From positions 124,001-188,000 of the forward strand of contig NZ_JAFGZD010000007.1 in NCBI RefSeq assembly GCF_017165765.1: DNA of 64,000 nt, read 5' to 3'. The translations under genes were made by a program, and so were the position numbers. Within the stretch, counting starts at the first letter, position 1, and each line of letters begins with the position of its first letter. Under the pieces are notes generated by a model. The model made no database searches. It saw only the letters and a program-made list of their open reading frames with translations, and was not told the origin of the DNA. The stretch comes from Pseudomonas capsici (GTDB taxonomy: Bacteria > Pseudomonadota > Gammaproteobacteria > Pseudomonadales > Pseudomonadaceae). Positions 47,764-56,406 of this stretch are shown piece after piece.

Positions 47764-50310
47764 TCAGAACGGAAGTTTGAGATCCGGTGCAACTTTCTTA
47801 ATCTCGGTGTGGAAAACATCCTTGATACGCTGCAGCTCGGCTTCGGTTTCGGCTTCGAAGCGCAACACCAGTACTGGCGTAGTGTTGGAAGCACGCACCA
47901 GGCCCCAGCCGTTCGGATAGTCCACGCGCACACCGTCGATGCTGGTCAGTTTAGCGTCGCCCCACTGGGCGTCTTTCTCAAGGGCCTCAATGATGCTGAA
48001 CTTGGTGACATCGGTCACCTTAATGTTGATCTCAGGCGTCGAAATATCGTTCGGGAAGGTCTCGAACAGGTCTTCGGCGCTCCGGGATTCCTGGCTGAGG
48101 ATTTCCAGCAGGCGCGCAGCGCTGTAGATACCGTCGTCGAAACCGAACCAGCGCTCCTTGAAGAAGATATGGCCGCTCATCTCGCCAGCCAGCAGCGCGC
48201 CGCTCTTTTTCATTTCTTTCTTGATCAGGGAGTGGCCGGTTTTCCACATGACCGGACGACCGCCGTGTTCGCTGATCAGCGGGGTCAGGCGGCGGGTGCA
48301 TTTGACATCGAAAATGATGTCGGCGCCTGGATTGCGTTTCAGCACGTCCAGGGCGAACAGCATCAGCAGGCGGTCGGGATAGACCACATTACCCTTGTTG
48401 GTCACCACGCCCACGCGGTCGCCGTCGCCGTCGAAGGCCAGACCCAGGTCTGCACCGGTCTCCTTGACCTTGGCGATCAGGTCTTCGAGGTTTTCCAGCT
48501 TGCCCGGATCAGGGTGGTGGTTGGGGAAGTTGCCGTCGACTTCCGCAAACAGAGAAATCACTTCACAACCCAGGGCTTCGATCAGTTGCGGGGCGATGAC
48601 ACCGGCTGCACCGTTGCCGCAGTCGACCACGACTTTCAGCTTGCGGGCCATCACGATGTCGTTCTTGATCTGCTGGAAGTAGCGATCAAGGATGTCGACC
48701 TTGGTGATGCTGCCTTTCTGGAAGGTCAGATTGTTGGTCTTGATGCGGTCGTGCAGCGCCTGGATCTGCTCGTTGGCCAGGGTATCGCCGGCGATGACGA
48801 TCTTGAAACCGTTGTAGTCCTTGGGGTTGTGGCTACCGGTCAGCATGACGCCGGTCTTGCCGGCCAGCACGTTGGCTGCATAGTAAAGCGCAGGGGTCGG
48901 TACCAGACCTACATCGCTGACATGGCAGCCGCTGTCGTGCAGGCCTTGAATCAGTTGTTGCACCAGTTCAGGACCTGAAAGACGTCCGTCGCGCCCAACG
49001 CTGACGTTCGGTTCGTTCTGGGCCAGGCTTTCAGAGCCGATGGCGCGGCCGATCCAGTAAGCCGTTTCAGCATTGAGGGTATCCCCGACCACGCCGCGAA
49101 TGTCATAGGCGCGGAAGATGCTGTCGGGAAGTGTAGGTGCCGCGGATTCTTGACTGCTCATAACTGGGGGATGCTCCGATCTCAGGAAGTCCTGGTTTTC
49201 GTCGAGAAGGTCGATATCAAGAATATCGGTATCTTGAAACAGCGGATCTGTCCATTGGGTATCAGGTGCCGTGTTTCTCGCACTGTTTGCGGTGTCCGCT
49301 TCCTCGCTCACGACCGGCTGTTGCTGGCCGCGAGGCGAAAAACGGGCAAGGGCCTGAGCTAGGCTGTTAAGTGCTTCAAGGCTCAAACCGAAGGGTTTGA
49401 CGGCTTTTCCGTCAGAGAGTTCTTGAAGCAGCTGATTCAGTTGCCGGGCATCCTCGCCAATACGCCGTTGCAGAGCCCTTTCATTAAAGTGCAGACCCAG
49501 TAATGCGCCAGTCAGAGCAATGATCGCCGCCAGTAGCAGGAGCAGCAGGGAAGGTGAAGCATTCAGTGATGAACCAGGGGTGAACTCGAGTTTCCAGTTG
49601 GCATGGCCGGTATCGAAACGGGTTGTCTTGCCGCCGCCGGCATCCCCGCGTTGCAGGAAGATCTGTGCCTGACCGGTGCCGAATTGCTGGCTCAGGACGA
49701 CTTTGCCGGCTTCGGCAGGCATGGCGGGCAATGCGTTGATCAGCCGTTGCGGATCGAACGCCAGCAGCAGGGTGCCAAGGATCGGCTGGGTCGGATCGGC
49801 CCGTACCGGTGCTGCGCTATAGATCACCCAGCGTTCGCCAAGCTTGCGGGCTTCGGGCGGTGCGGCCTGGCCCTGGGCGGCGTCGTTGAGCATGTCCAGA
49901 GTCGCAAAGCTCACCGGCAGCGAGCCTTGCGGATCGACGTCATTCAGGCCCTTGGGGTCGATTCGAGCGCCGATCAGGCCGTCCCACCTGAGTTGCCGTT
50001 GCAGCGTCGCCAGTGCTACGGAGTCCTTGTTCTGCAAGGCTTGTACGAGTGCGGGGCCGGATGCTGCGGCCTGGGTGTCGGCGCTCATCTGCCGCAGGGC
50101 CTGATCGACGGCCGAGGCCTGGCTGCTTCCCCAGGCCAGGGCGCTCTGTTGCTGAGGGCTGTTCGACAGCGCCAGCCAGACCAGCACCGTTGCGCACAGC
50201 AGGCCGACGAGGGCAGGGATGAGGCCGGGAAGCAGGCCTTGCAGGCTGGCAGCCGGAAGCGGGTTGGCGGCGGTTATCGATTGCTTTGACACGTTTTGAC
50301 TGCCTTTCAC
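47764..50310 (-). CDS. algC: Phosphomannomutase/phosphoglucomutase AlgC with membrane sensor-like N-terminus
   Basis: 848 residues. The C-terminal 465 residues (from M384, MSSQESAAPTLPDSIFRAYDIRG) are a full AlgC with the catalytic serine loop MLTGSHNPKDYNG and the metal loop FDGDGDRVG. It interconverts Man-6-P/Man-1-P and Glc-6-P/Glc-1-P for alginate, O-antigen and other glycans. Ahead of it lies an extension: membrane helix about 29-48, periplasmic domain about 50-250, membrane helix about 253-273, then a charged helical and acidic linker (DILDIDLLDENQDF). The frame is unbroken. Internal ATG 49161 could give a soluble form but lacks a good ribosome-binding site. Confidence 0.92.
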   Translation of the reverse strand: MKGSQNVSKQSITAANPLPAASLQGLLPGLIPALVGLLCATVLVWLALSNSPQQQSALAWGSSQASAVDQALRQMSADTQAAASGPALVQALQNKDSVALATLQRQLRWDGLIGARIDPKGLNDVDPQGSLPVSFATLDMLNDAAQGQAAPPEARKLGERWVIYSAAPVRADPTQPILGTLLLAFDPQRLINALPAMPAEAGKVVLSQQFGTGQAQIFLQRGDAGGGKTTRFDTGHANWKLEFTPGSSLNASPSLLLLLLAAIIALTGALLGLHFNERALQRRIGEDARQLNQLLQELSDGKAVKPFGLSLEALNSLAQALARFSPRGQQQPVVSEEADTANSARNTAPDTQWTDPLFQDTDILDIDLLDENQDFLRSEHPPVMSSQESAAPTLPDSIFRAYDIRGVVGDTLNAETAYWIGRAIGSESLAQNEPNVSVGRDGRLSGPELVQQLIQGLHDSGCHVSDVGLVPTPALYYAANVLAGKTGVMLTGSHNPKDYNGFKIVIAGDTLANEQIQALHDRIKTNNLTFQKGSITKVDILDRYFQQIKNDIVMARKLKVVVDCGNGAAGVIAPQLIEALGCEVISLFAEVDGNFPNHHPDPGKLENLEDLIAKVKETGADLGLAFDGDGDRVGVVTNKGNVVYPDRLLMLFALDVLKRNPGADIIFDVKCTRRLTPLISEHGGRPVMWKTGHSLIKKEMKKSGALLAGEMSGHIFFKERWFGFDDGIYSAARLLEILSQESRSAEDLFETFPNDISTPEINIKVTDVTKFSIIEALEKDAQWGDAKLTSIDGVRVDYPNGWGLVRASNTTPVLVLRFEAETEAELQRIKDVFHTEIKKVAPDLKLPF

Positions 50311-50366
50311 CCGACCTCTCCTGCGATTCGTCCTGAAACGGGATGATCTTCCTGAACAGCGAGCGA

Positions 50367-50822
50367 TCAGTGGCTGCCGGAGTGACCGAAACCACCAGCG
50401 CCACGCTGGCTTTCATCGAACGCTTCGACCAGCTCGAAGCGGGCCTGAACCACCGGCACCAGCACCAGTTGGGCGATGCGTTCGCCGATGGATATCTTGA
50501 ATGCCGTCTGCCCGCGGTTCCAGCAGGAGACCATCAGTTCGCCCTGGTAATCGGAGTCGATCAGGCCGACCAGATTGCCCAGCACGATACCGTGTTTGTG
50601 GCCCAGGCCAGAGCGCGGCAGGATCATGGCTGCCAGGCCCGGATCACCGATGTAGATCGACAGGCCGGTAGGGATCAGCAATGTCTGGCCCGGTTCGAGG
50701 ACGGTGTCTTCCTTGAGCATGGCGCGCAGGTCCAGGCCGGCCGAGCCTTCTGTGGCGTAGGCCGGGAGCGGGAATTCGTTGCCGATGCGAGGGTCGAGGA
50801 TCTTTGCTTGTAGAGCGTGCAT
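50367..50822 (-). CDS. dut: dUTP diphosphatase
   Basis: 151-residue trimeric dUTPase that hydrolyses dUTP to dUMP, keeping uracil out of DNA. The conserved motifs are present: [39 protein letters not shown] and the C-terminal glycine-rich [10 protein letters not shown]. It lies 6 bp after coaBC, a common pairing. Confidence 0.97.
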   Translation of the reverse strand: MHALQAKILDPRIGNEFPLPAYATEGSAGLDLRAMLKEDTVLEPGQTLLIPTGLSIYIGDPGLAAMILPRSGLGHKHGIVLGNLVGLIDSDYQGELMVSCWNRGQTAFKISIGERIAQLVLVPVVQARFELVEAFDESQRGAGGFGHSGSH

Positions 50823-50828
50823 TCGTAG

Positions 50829-52037
50829 TTAAACCTGATTCATGCGTTCTGCGATAAAGGTGATCAGCTGGCGGGCAATCTTGGCCTTGCTGGTCTGGGC
50901 GAAAAGCGTTGCGTGCAACGCCCGGTCGATCACGCTGCAGGCGTTTTCCTCGCTGTTGAAGCCGATGCTGGGGTTGGCCACATCGTTGGCGACGATCAGG
51001 TCGAGGTTCTTGTCCTTGAGTTTGCGTGCAGCATAGTCGAGCAGATGTTCGGTCTCGGCGGCGAAGCCGACACTGAAAGGGCGATCCGGGCGGGTGGCGA
51101 TGGTGGCCAGAATGTCCGGGTTACGGACCATCTGGAGCAGCAGGCCGTCGCCGCTTGCAGGATCTTTCTTGAGTTTGTGTGGCGCGATGACTTCCGGGCG
51201 GTAGTCGGCCACGGCTGCGGAGGCGATGAACAGATCGCAGGGAATCGCGGCCTCACAGGCGGCCAGCATGTCGCGGGCACTGACCACGTCGATGCGCGAG
51301 ACGCGATCCGGCGTCTGCAGGTTGACCGGGCCGGTAATCAGCGTGACACGGGCTCCCGCTTCCACGGCGGCTTCGGCCAGGGCAAAGCCCATCTTGCCGG
51401 AGCTGTGGTTGGTGATATAGCGCACCGGGTCGATGTTTTCCTGGGTCGGACCTGCGGTGATCAGCACGTGTTTGCCGGTCAGGGTCAGGCGCTGGAAACA
51501 GTCCGCTGCGCACTGGGCCAGGTCGTTCGCTTCGAGCATGCGCCCGAAACCCACGTCGCCACAGGCCTGGCTACCTGATGCCGGGCCGAAGACGCGAAAG
51601 CCGCGATCTTCGAGCAGGCGGGTATTGGCCTGCACCGACTCGTCGCGCCACATGGCCTGGTTCATGGCCGGAGCAATGGCGACCGTTGCGTCGGTGGCCA
51701 GCACGATGGTGGTCAGCAGGTCATTGGCAATGCCTTGCGACAGACGAGCGATCAGGTCGGCGGTGGCCGGGGCGACGAGGATCAGATCCGCCCACTTGGC
51801 CAGCTCGATATGACCCATCGCGGCTTCGGCAGCGGGGTCCAGCAGGTCCATGTGTACGGGGTGGCCGGAAAGGGCCTGCATGGTCAGAGGGGTGATGAAC
51901 TCGGCACCACCCTTGGTCATGACGACACGCACTTCTGCGCCGTGATCGCGCAACCGGCGAACCAGTTCGGCGCTCTTGTAGGCCGCGATGCCGCCGCCGA
52001 CGCCCAGAACGATGCGTTTTCGATACAGCCGCTGCAT
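50829..52037 (-). CDS. coaBC: CoaBC: phosphopantothenoylcysteine synthetase/decarboxylase
   Basis: 402 residues, two enzymes in one chain for coenzyme A synthesis. The N-terminal flavoprotein decarboxylase (CoaC, about 1-185) shows [23 protein letters not shown] and [13 protein letters not shown]; the C-terminal CTP-dependent synthetase (CoaB, about 186-402) shows [25 protein letters not shown] and [26 protein letters not shown] fixes the start at 52037. Divergent from radC. Confidence 0.97.
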   Translation of the reverse strand: MQRLYRKRIVLGVGGGIAAYKSAELVRRLRDHGAEVRVVMTKGGAEFITPLTMQALSGHPVHMDLLDPAAEAAMGHIELAKWADLILVAPATADLIARLSQGIANDLLTTIVLATDATVAIAPAMNQAMWRDESVQANTRLLEDRGFRVFGPASGSQACGDVGFGRMLEANDLAQCAADCFQRLTLTGKHVLITAGPTQENIDPVRYITNHSSGKMGFALAEAAVEAGARVTLITGPVNLQTPDRVSRIDVVSARDMLAACEAAIPCDLFIASAAVADYRPEVIAPHKLKKDPASGDGLLLQMVRNPDILATIATRPDRPFSVGFAAETEHLLDYAARKLKDKNLDLIVANDVANPSIGFNSEENACSVIDRALHATLFAQTSKAKIARQLITFIAERMNQV

Positions 52038-52171
52038 AGACCTGCCTTTTTGGTCGAGTGAGTCCGCGACGGCGATGACGCCTCCCCAGGCCAGGTCGCC
52101 GCGCAAAAAAGATGGGCTAAGATAGCACAGCGACCGCACCGGAACAGCGGCGCCACACACATGGAGGTGCT

Positions 52172-52846
52172 ATGAGTATTCGCAATTGGCCTGCGTCCGA
52201 ACGCCCGCGTGAGCGTTTGCTGGAGTCGGGGGCGCAAAGCCTCTCGGACGCCGAGTTGTTGGCCATCTTTTTACGGACCGGCGTAGCCGGAAAAAGCGCT
52301 GTAGACCTGGCGCGTTACCTGTTGAATCAATTTGGCAGCCTCAGGGCATTGCTGGAGAGCGATCTGAGCAGATTCAGCTCGCATCTGGGGCTTGGGCCGG
52401 CGAAATTTGCCCAGTTGCAGGCGGTGATGGAGATGTCGCGTCGGCACATGGCCGAAACATTGCGTCGCGATTCGATCCTCGAAAGTCCTATGCAAGTGCG
52501 CAGGTATCTCAAGGCCATCCTTCGCCAGGAGCCGCATGAAGTGTTCGGCTGCCTGTTTCTCGACAGCAAGAATCGTGTCCTGACGTTCGAGATCCTGTTT
52601 CACGGGACTATCAATGCGGCGTATGTGCACCCTCGACAGGTCGTCAAACGTGCCATGGTCCACAATGCCGCCAGCCTGATCCTGTGCCATAACCACCCTT
52701 CAGGCGTTACCGACCCCAGCCATTCCGACATCGAGCTGACCAAGCGCCTGAAACAGGCGCTGGCGCTGATCGATGTGCGGGTGCTGGATCATGTGATCAT
52801 CGGCGACGCAGAGCCGTTGTCGATGGTGGAACTGGGGCTGGTGTAG
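52172..52846 (+). CDS. radC: RadC/JAB family protein
   Basis: 224 residues. N-terminal helix-hairpin-helix-like part ([28 protein letters not shown]) and C-terminal JAMM metalloprotease-like fold with [14 protein letters not shown], the zinc-binding HxHxnD motif. Earlier linked to DNA repair, but its molecular role is unsettled. ATG is preceded by GGAGG. Ends near a REPIN. Confidence 0.95.
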   Translation: MSIRNWPASERPRERLLESGAQSLSDAELLAIFLRTGVAGKSAVDLARYLLNQFGSLRALLESDLSRFSSHLGLGPAKFAQLQAVMEMSRRHMAETLRRDSILESPMQVRRYLKAILRQEPHEVFGCLFLDSKNRVLTFEILFHGTINAAYVHPRQVVKRAMVHNAASLILCHNHPSGVTDPSHSDIELTKRLKQALALIDVRVLDHVIIGDAEPLSMVELGLV

Positions 52847-52858
52847 GGTTTTATCACG

Positions 52859-52948
52859 GTGGGAGGGGCCTTGGCCGCGACGACCCGCTTGAAGGCACCG
52901 CATTTTCAGCGCCTTCACATTGGCTGTCGCGGCCAAGCCCCCTCCAAC
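52859..52948. repeat. REPIN (paired REP sequences)
   Basis: Two facing 22-base REP units, GTGGGAGGGGCCTTGGCCGC.. at 52859-52880 and the complement ending GCCCCCTCCAAC at 52927-52948, separated by 46 bp. It fills the gap between radC and the convergent binding-protein gene. Same family as the element at 57926-58011. Confidence 0.85.
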
Positions 52949-52962
52949 GGACTGTGATCCGC

Positions 52963-54549
52963 TTACTTCACTTTCACCTTGTAGAAGTCCTGGCGTCCGA
53001 ACGGGCTGACTTCATAGCCGGTCACGTCCTTGCGGGTCAGGGTGGCGGCGGTCGGGTGAGCCAGTGGCAACCAGAGGGCCTGCTGCTGGATCTGCGCCTG
53101 TGCCTGTTGATAAAGCTTGCTGCGCTGTGCCTGATCGCTGGTGGATTTGCCGTCGCTGATCAGCTTGTCCAGGGCCTTGTCGCAGTAGCGGGCAAAGTTG
53201 GTGCCCGATTGCACGGCAGCACAGGAGAATTGTGGCGTGAGGAAGTTATCCGGGTCGCCGTTGTCGCCTGCCCAGCCCATGAACAGCAAGTCATGCTCGC
53301 CAGCCTTGGCACGGCGGATCAGTTCGCCCCATTCGATGACCTTGATCTCGGCGTCGATGCCGATCTGCTTCAGGTCCGACTGCAGCAATTGTGCGCCCAG
53401 GCTCGGGTTGGGGTTCAACAGGCTGCTGGAAGGACGAGTCCAGATGGTGGTCTTGAAACCATCCTTCAGCCCGGCCTCGGCCAGCAGTGCCTTGGCCTTG
53501 GCGACATTGTGCGGGTAACCCGGCAGGTCCCTGGCGTAACTCCAGGTATTGGGCGGGTAAGGGCCGTTGGCGATTTCTGCGGTGTCTTCAAACACGGCCT
53601 TCAGGTAGTTGGCCTTGTCGAAGGCCAGGTTTACCGCCTGACGCACTTGCGGTTTGTCGAACGGTGGATGCTGGCTGTTGATTGCCACGAACGCAGTCAT
53701 GAAGGCTTCGTTCTTTTCCACCTTGAGCGCCGGGTCCTTGCTGGCTTCCTGAATATCCAGCGGCTTGGGCGAAAGGGCGATCTGGCATTCGTCCCGGCGG
53801 ATCTTCTGCAGGCGCACATTGGCGTCCGGCGTGATGGCGTAAATCAGTGTGTCGCTTCCGGGTTTGCCGGCGAAGTAGTCCTCGTTGGCTTCGTAGCGCA
53901 CCACGGCATCTTTCTGGAAGCGCTTGAAGACAAATGGCCCGGTGCCGATGGGTTGGCTGTTGAGCTTTTCCGGAGTACCGGCTTTCAGCAACTGGGCGGT
54001 GTATTCCGCCGAGTAGATCGAGGCGAATCCCATGCTCAGGGTCGCCAGGAAGGTCGAGTCTGCATGATTCAGGACAAAGCGCACGGTGTGCTCGTCCGGC
54101 GCTTCGATGGTCTTGATAAGGGCCGGCAACTGCATGGACTGCGCGTGCGGGAAGCCGCTCTGGGCAATCTTGTGCCAGGGGTTCTGTGGGTCGAGCATGC
54201 GCTTGAAGCTGAACACCACGTCCTCGGCGTTGAATTCGCGAGTCGGCGTGAAATAAGGCGTGGTGTGAAATTTAACGCCTGAGCGCAATTTGAAATCATA
54301 GGTCAGGCCGTCGCTGGAGACGGTCCATTCCCGGGCCAGGCTTGGGACCAGTTTGCCGCTCCCGGCATCGAAATCCACCAGGCGGTTCATCAGCACGTCG
54401 GCCGAGGCATTGGTGGTTGTCAGTGAGTTGTATTGCACCACATCGAAACCTTCGGGGCTGGCTTCGGTACAGACCACCAGGTTCGATGCCTGGGAAATGG
54501 CCGGGAATAATAGTGGGGCCAGTAAGAAGGGTATTGCAGCAAGACGCAT
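52963..54549 (-). CDS. Peptide ABC transporter periplasmic binding protein (DppA/SBP_bac_5)
   Basis: 528 residues with signal peptide ending ISQAS (about residue 21). Family 5 solute-binding fold: VVCTEASPEGFDVVQYNSL, LVPSLAREWTVSSDGLTYDFKLRSGVKFH, IGTGPFVFKRFQKD, WAGDNGDPDNFLTPQFSCAA. Most like dipeptide-binding DppA. No permease or ATPase genes adjoin it, so it is an orphan binding protein that probably feeds a transporter encoded elsewhere. Confidence 0.92.
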   Translation of the reverse strand: MRLAAIPFLLAPLLFPAISQASNLVVCTEASPEGFDVVQYNSLTTTNASADVLMNRLVDFDAGSGKLVPSLAREWTVSSDGLTYDFKLRSGVKFHTTPYFTPTREFNAEDVVFSFKRMLDPQNPWHKIAQSGFPHAQSMQLPALIKTIEAPDEHTVRFVLNHADSTFLATLSMGFASIYSAEYTAQLLKAGTPEKLNSQPIGTGPFVFKRFQKDAVVRYEANEDYFAGKPGSDTLIYAITPDANVRLQKIRRDECQIALSPKPLDIQEASKDPALKVEKNEAFMTAFVAINSQHPPFDKPQVRQAVNLAFDKANYLKAVFEDTAEIANGPYPPNTWSYARDLPGYPHNVAKAKALLAEAGLKDGFKTTIWTRPSSSLLNPNPSLGAQLLQSDLKQIGIDAEIKVIEWGELIRRAKAGEHDLLFMGWAGDNGDPDNFLTPQFSCAAVQSGTNFARYCDKALDKLISDGKSTSDQAQRSKLYQQAQAQIQQQALWLPLAHPTAATLTRKDVTGYEVSPFGRQDFYKVKVK

Positions 54550-54924
54550 GGCGAAATTCCTGTCAGTTCAGAAAGTGTCCATCTGCCGGCGCAGTCTGGT
54601 GAGAGGCTTGATTCGCCACACTAGACCATGTGCCTGCCCAGAACAATCGCCATGGCGCGACGAGCGGTCAATTTGCCAGTGTGCCCGTGATAGCTTGAGC
54701 GCGTGGCCGGAGAGTGAAGATTCCTGAGGCTTAAAGTGGATTGCTTGTTGTTGCATCAAAGGCTTTCTGGTATAAAGCAGCGCTCTTTTCTAGGGGCCCG
54801 GTTCCTTCACTGTAGGTGTAGCCGGTAAGACCCTTAAAGAAACGCGGCGCCTGGCGCCAAATGACTGAGAGATTAAGCGGCCAACCCATGCCGGGTTGGG
54901 CATGTGGTTTTAGAGGGCTGAGGC
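54550..54924. other. 375-bp region upstream of rpmB with promoter and structured leader
   Basis: No gene is seen. A sigma-70 promoter lies at 54748-54776. The leader of about 140 nt contains GGCGCC-T-GGCGCC (54846-54858) and a perfect 7-bp hairpin CCAACCC / GGGTTGG (54881-54899) ending 25 nt before the rpmB ATG. The left part, nearest the binding-protein gene, shows nothing clear. Confidence 0.55.
54748..54776 (+). promoter_or_regulatory. Sigma-70 promoter of rpmB-rpmG
   Basis: TTGTTG at 54748-54753, 17-bp spacer, TATAAA at 54771-54776. The only good promoter ahead of the ribosomal operon. Confidence 0.65.
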
Positions 54925-55158
54925 ATGTCGAGAGTCTGTCAAGTTACTGGTAAGGGTCCAGTAACCGGGAATAACATTTCCCACGCAAACAACAAAACCC
55001 GTCGTCGTTTCCTGCCAAACCTGCAGCATCATCGCTTCTGGGTTGAAGGCGAGAAGCGTTTTGTTCGTCTGCGCGTATCTGCCAAAGGCATGCGTATCAT
55101 CGACAAGCGTGGCATCGAAGCTGTGCTTGCCGATCTGCGCCGCGACGGCAAAATCTAA
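54925..55158 (+). CDS. rpmB: 50S ribosomal protein L28
   Basis: 77 residues, highly basic. [34 protein letters not shown] is the canonical start. First of the rpmB-rpmG operon, with 10 bp to rpmG. AGAGGGCTGAGGC supplies the ribosome-binding site. The N-terminus lacks the four-cysteine zinc motif seen in some L28 proteins. Confidence 0.98.
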   Translation: MSRVCQVTGKGPVTGNNISHANNKTRRRFLPNLQHHRFWVEGEKRFVRLRVSAKGMRIIDKRGIEAVLADLRRDGKI

Positions 55159-55168
55159 GGAGATAATC

Positions 55169-55324
55169 ATGCGTGAATTGATTCGTTTGATCTCGAGCGC
55201 CGGTACTGGTCACTTCTACACTACTGACAAGAACAAGCGCACGACTCCGGACAAAATCGAAATCAAAAAATTCGATCCGGTTGTACGCAAGCACGTGATC
55301 TACAAAGAAGGCAAAATCAAGTAA
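55169..55324 (+). CDS. rpmG: 50S ribosomal protein L33
   Basis: 51 residues, [37 protein letters not shown]..., with no CxxC pairs, so this is the zinc-independent form. AAGGAG precedes the ATG. A strong terminator follows. Confidence 0.98.
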   Translation: MRELIRLISSAGTGHFYTTDKNKRTTPDKIEIKKFDPVVRKHVIYKEGKIK

Positions 55325-55342
55325 TTGATTTTTCTTCTTGCG

Positions 55343-55371
55343 AAAAAGCCCGCAGCGATGCGGGCTTTTTT
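55343..55371 (+). terminator. Rho-independent terminator of rpmB-rpmG
   Basis: AAAAAGCCCGC / GCGGGCTTTTTT, a perfect stem with a 6-nt loop and a long T-run 19 bp past rpmG. Confidence 0.93.
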
Positions 55372-55509
55372 GTGCCTGTGGTTTTTTGCTTTGTATGATC
55401 GCGCTTCTTGCAAACCGCTGAAACGCAAAACGCCCGGTGCATTGCACCAGGCGCTTTTGGCTCGACAGTAGTGCCTTGGCACAAGGCAGGTCAGGCACTC
55501 GCCTGGCGT

Positions 55510-55713
55510 TTAGCCAAAGGTGAAGCCCGAAATCAGGCCCGCGTCATCGGTACCGACATGCACGCGATTCAGATCGAATTCCTTGGTGCTGACGTCGCCT
55601 GCGCCAAGCACGCGAGTGCGGCCGGTCAGTTCGCTGATGTAGGGTTTGACGCTCGGTACATAGCGGGTGCCGATCAGATATTGAAGTGCCTGGGTAATTT
55701 GTTCGTTAGTCAT
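55510..55713 (-). CDS. I78-type peptidase inhibitor-like small protein
   Basis: 67 residues from ATG 55713, chosen because AAAGGA lies 8 nt upstream, whereas ATG 55719 is only 2 nt from it. The pattern QALQYLIGTRYVPSVKPYISELTGRTRVL ... DLNRVHVGTDDAGLISGFTFG resembles the inhibitor I78 family, where a strand ending NRLnv..D..G.I precedes a terminal Gly. No signal peptide, and the usual Cys near the end is missing, so it is cytoplasmic and atypical. Inhibition is inferred. Confidence 0.65.
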   Translation of the reverse strand: MTNEQITQALQYLIGTRYVPSVKPYISELTGRTRVLGAGDVSTKEFDLNRVHVGTDDAGLISGFTFG

Positions 55714-55785
55714 TTTCATAGTCCTTTATGAATAATGTCCGGATTGGACGCCCCTAGAATCTCGAATCCGATAGCGTCCCACGCG

Positions 55786-56157
55786 TTACTTATTTATATC
55801 TTTTTCTTCGAAAACCACATAAATCTTGCGGCATGTTTCCAGGACCTCCCAGGTCCCCTTGAAGCCTGCCGGAATCACGAACCGGTCGCCGGCCCGCAAG
55901 GTCTTGGCGCGGCCTGCCTCATCACGCAGCACTGAAACACCCTGCACGATCTCGCAGTATTCATGTTCGGTGTAGTTGACCCGCCATTGCCCCGGCGTGC
56001 CTTCCCAGACGCCAGCATTCATTTGCCCACACGGGCTGTTGTAATGGTTGTAGATCGTCTGTTGCGGATCACCCTTGAAGAGTTTTTCGGCTGGGGGGCG
56101 ATAGTGCTCCGCTGTCGTACCGGCTTCGCTGAAATCGACAATGCTCTCGATGCTCAT
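55786..56157 (-). CDS. Cupin-domain protein
   Basis: 123 residues, one small cupin barrel of the DUF861/cupin_3 type: NAGVWEGTPGQWRVNYTEHEYCEIVQGVSVLRDEAGRAKTLRAGDRFVIPAGFKGTWEVLE. The EHEYCE segment would supply metal ligands. Such cupins accompany polyamine and amino-acid catabolic genes in Pseudomonas, and it is divergent from kauB across 249 bp, which fits. Reaction unknown. Confidence 0.82.
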   Translation of the reverse strand: MSIESIVDFSEAGTTAEHYRPPAEKLFKGDPQQTIYNHYNSPCGQMNAGVWEGTPGQWRVNYTEHEYCEIVQGVSVLRDEAGRAKTLRAGDRFVIPAGFKGTWEVLETCRKIYVVFEEKDINK

Positions 56158-56406
56158 GTGTTCACCTGGCGTTGAAAAGTGATGGTGTTTGGATAGCTGG
56201 CAGCCCGGATAAGTGCCGTGCCGTTAAAAAACATCGTTTAATAAAATCAACATATGAGCCTGAAAATGGCTATTTATGTCAAATATATTGGAATTACAAA
56301 GCCTCTGGTTTAGGGTGGCGGATGCTTCGGGCTGAACTCGCAGACTCTGGATCGAGTCCTTGATGTTCAACAGCCGCGCCAATACCATCAAAAGGAGGAC
56401 ATGCGT

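Noticed and set aside
49159..49161. Internal ATG as the true algC start
   Set aside because: It gives the classical 465-residue protein but has no convincing ribosome-binding site, and the upstream frame encodes a coherent membrane domain rather than random sequence. Kept only as a possible second start.
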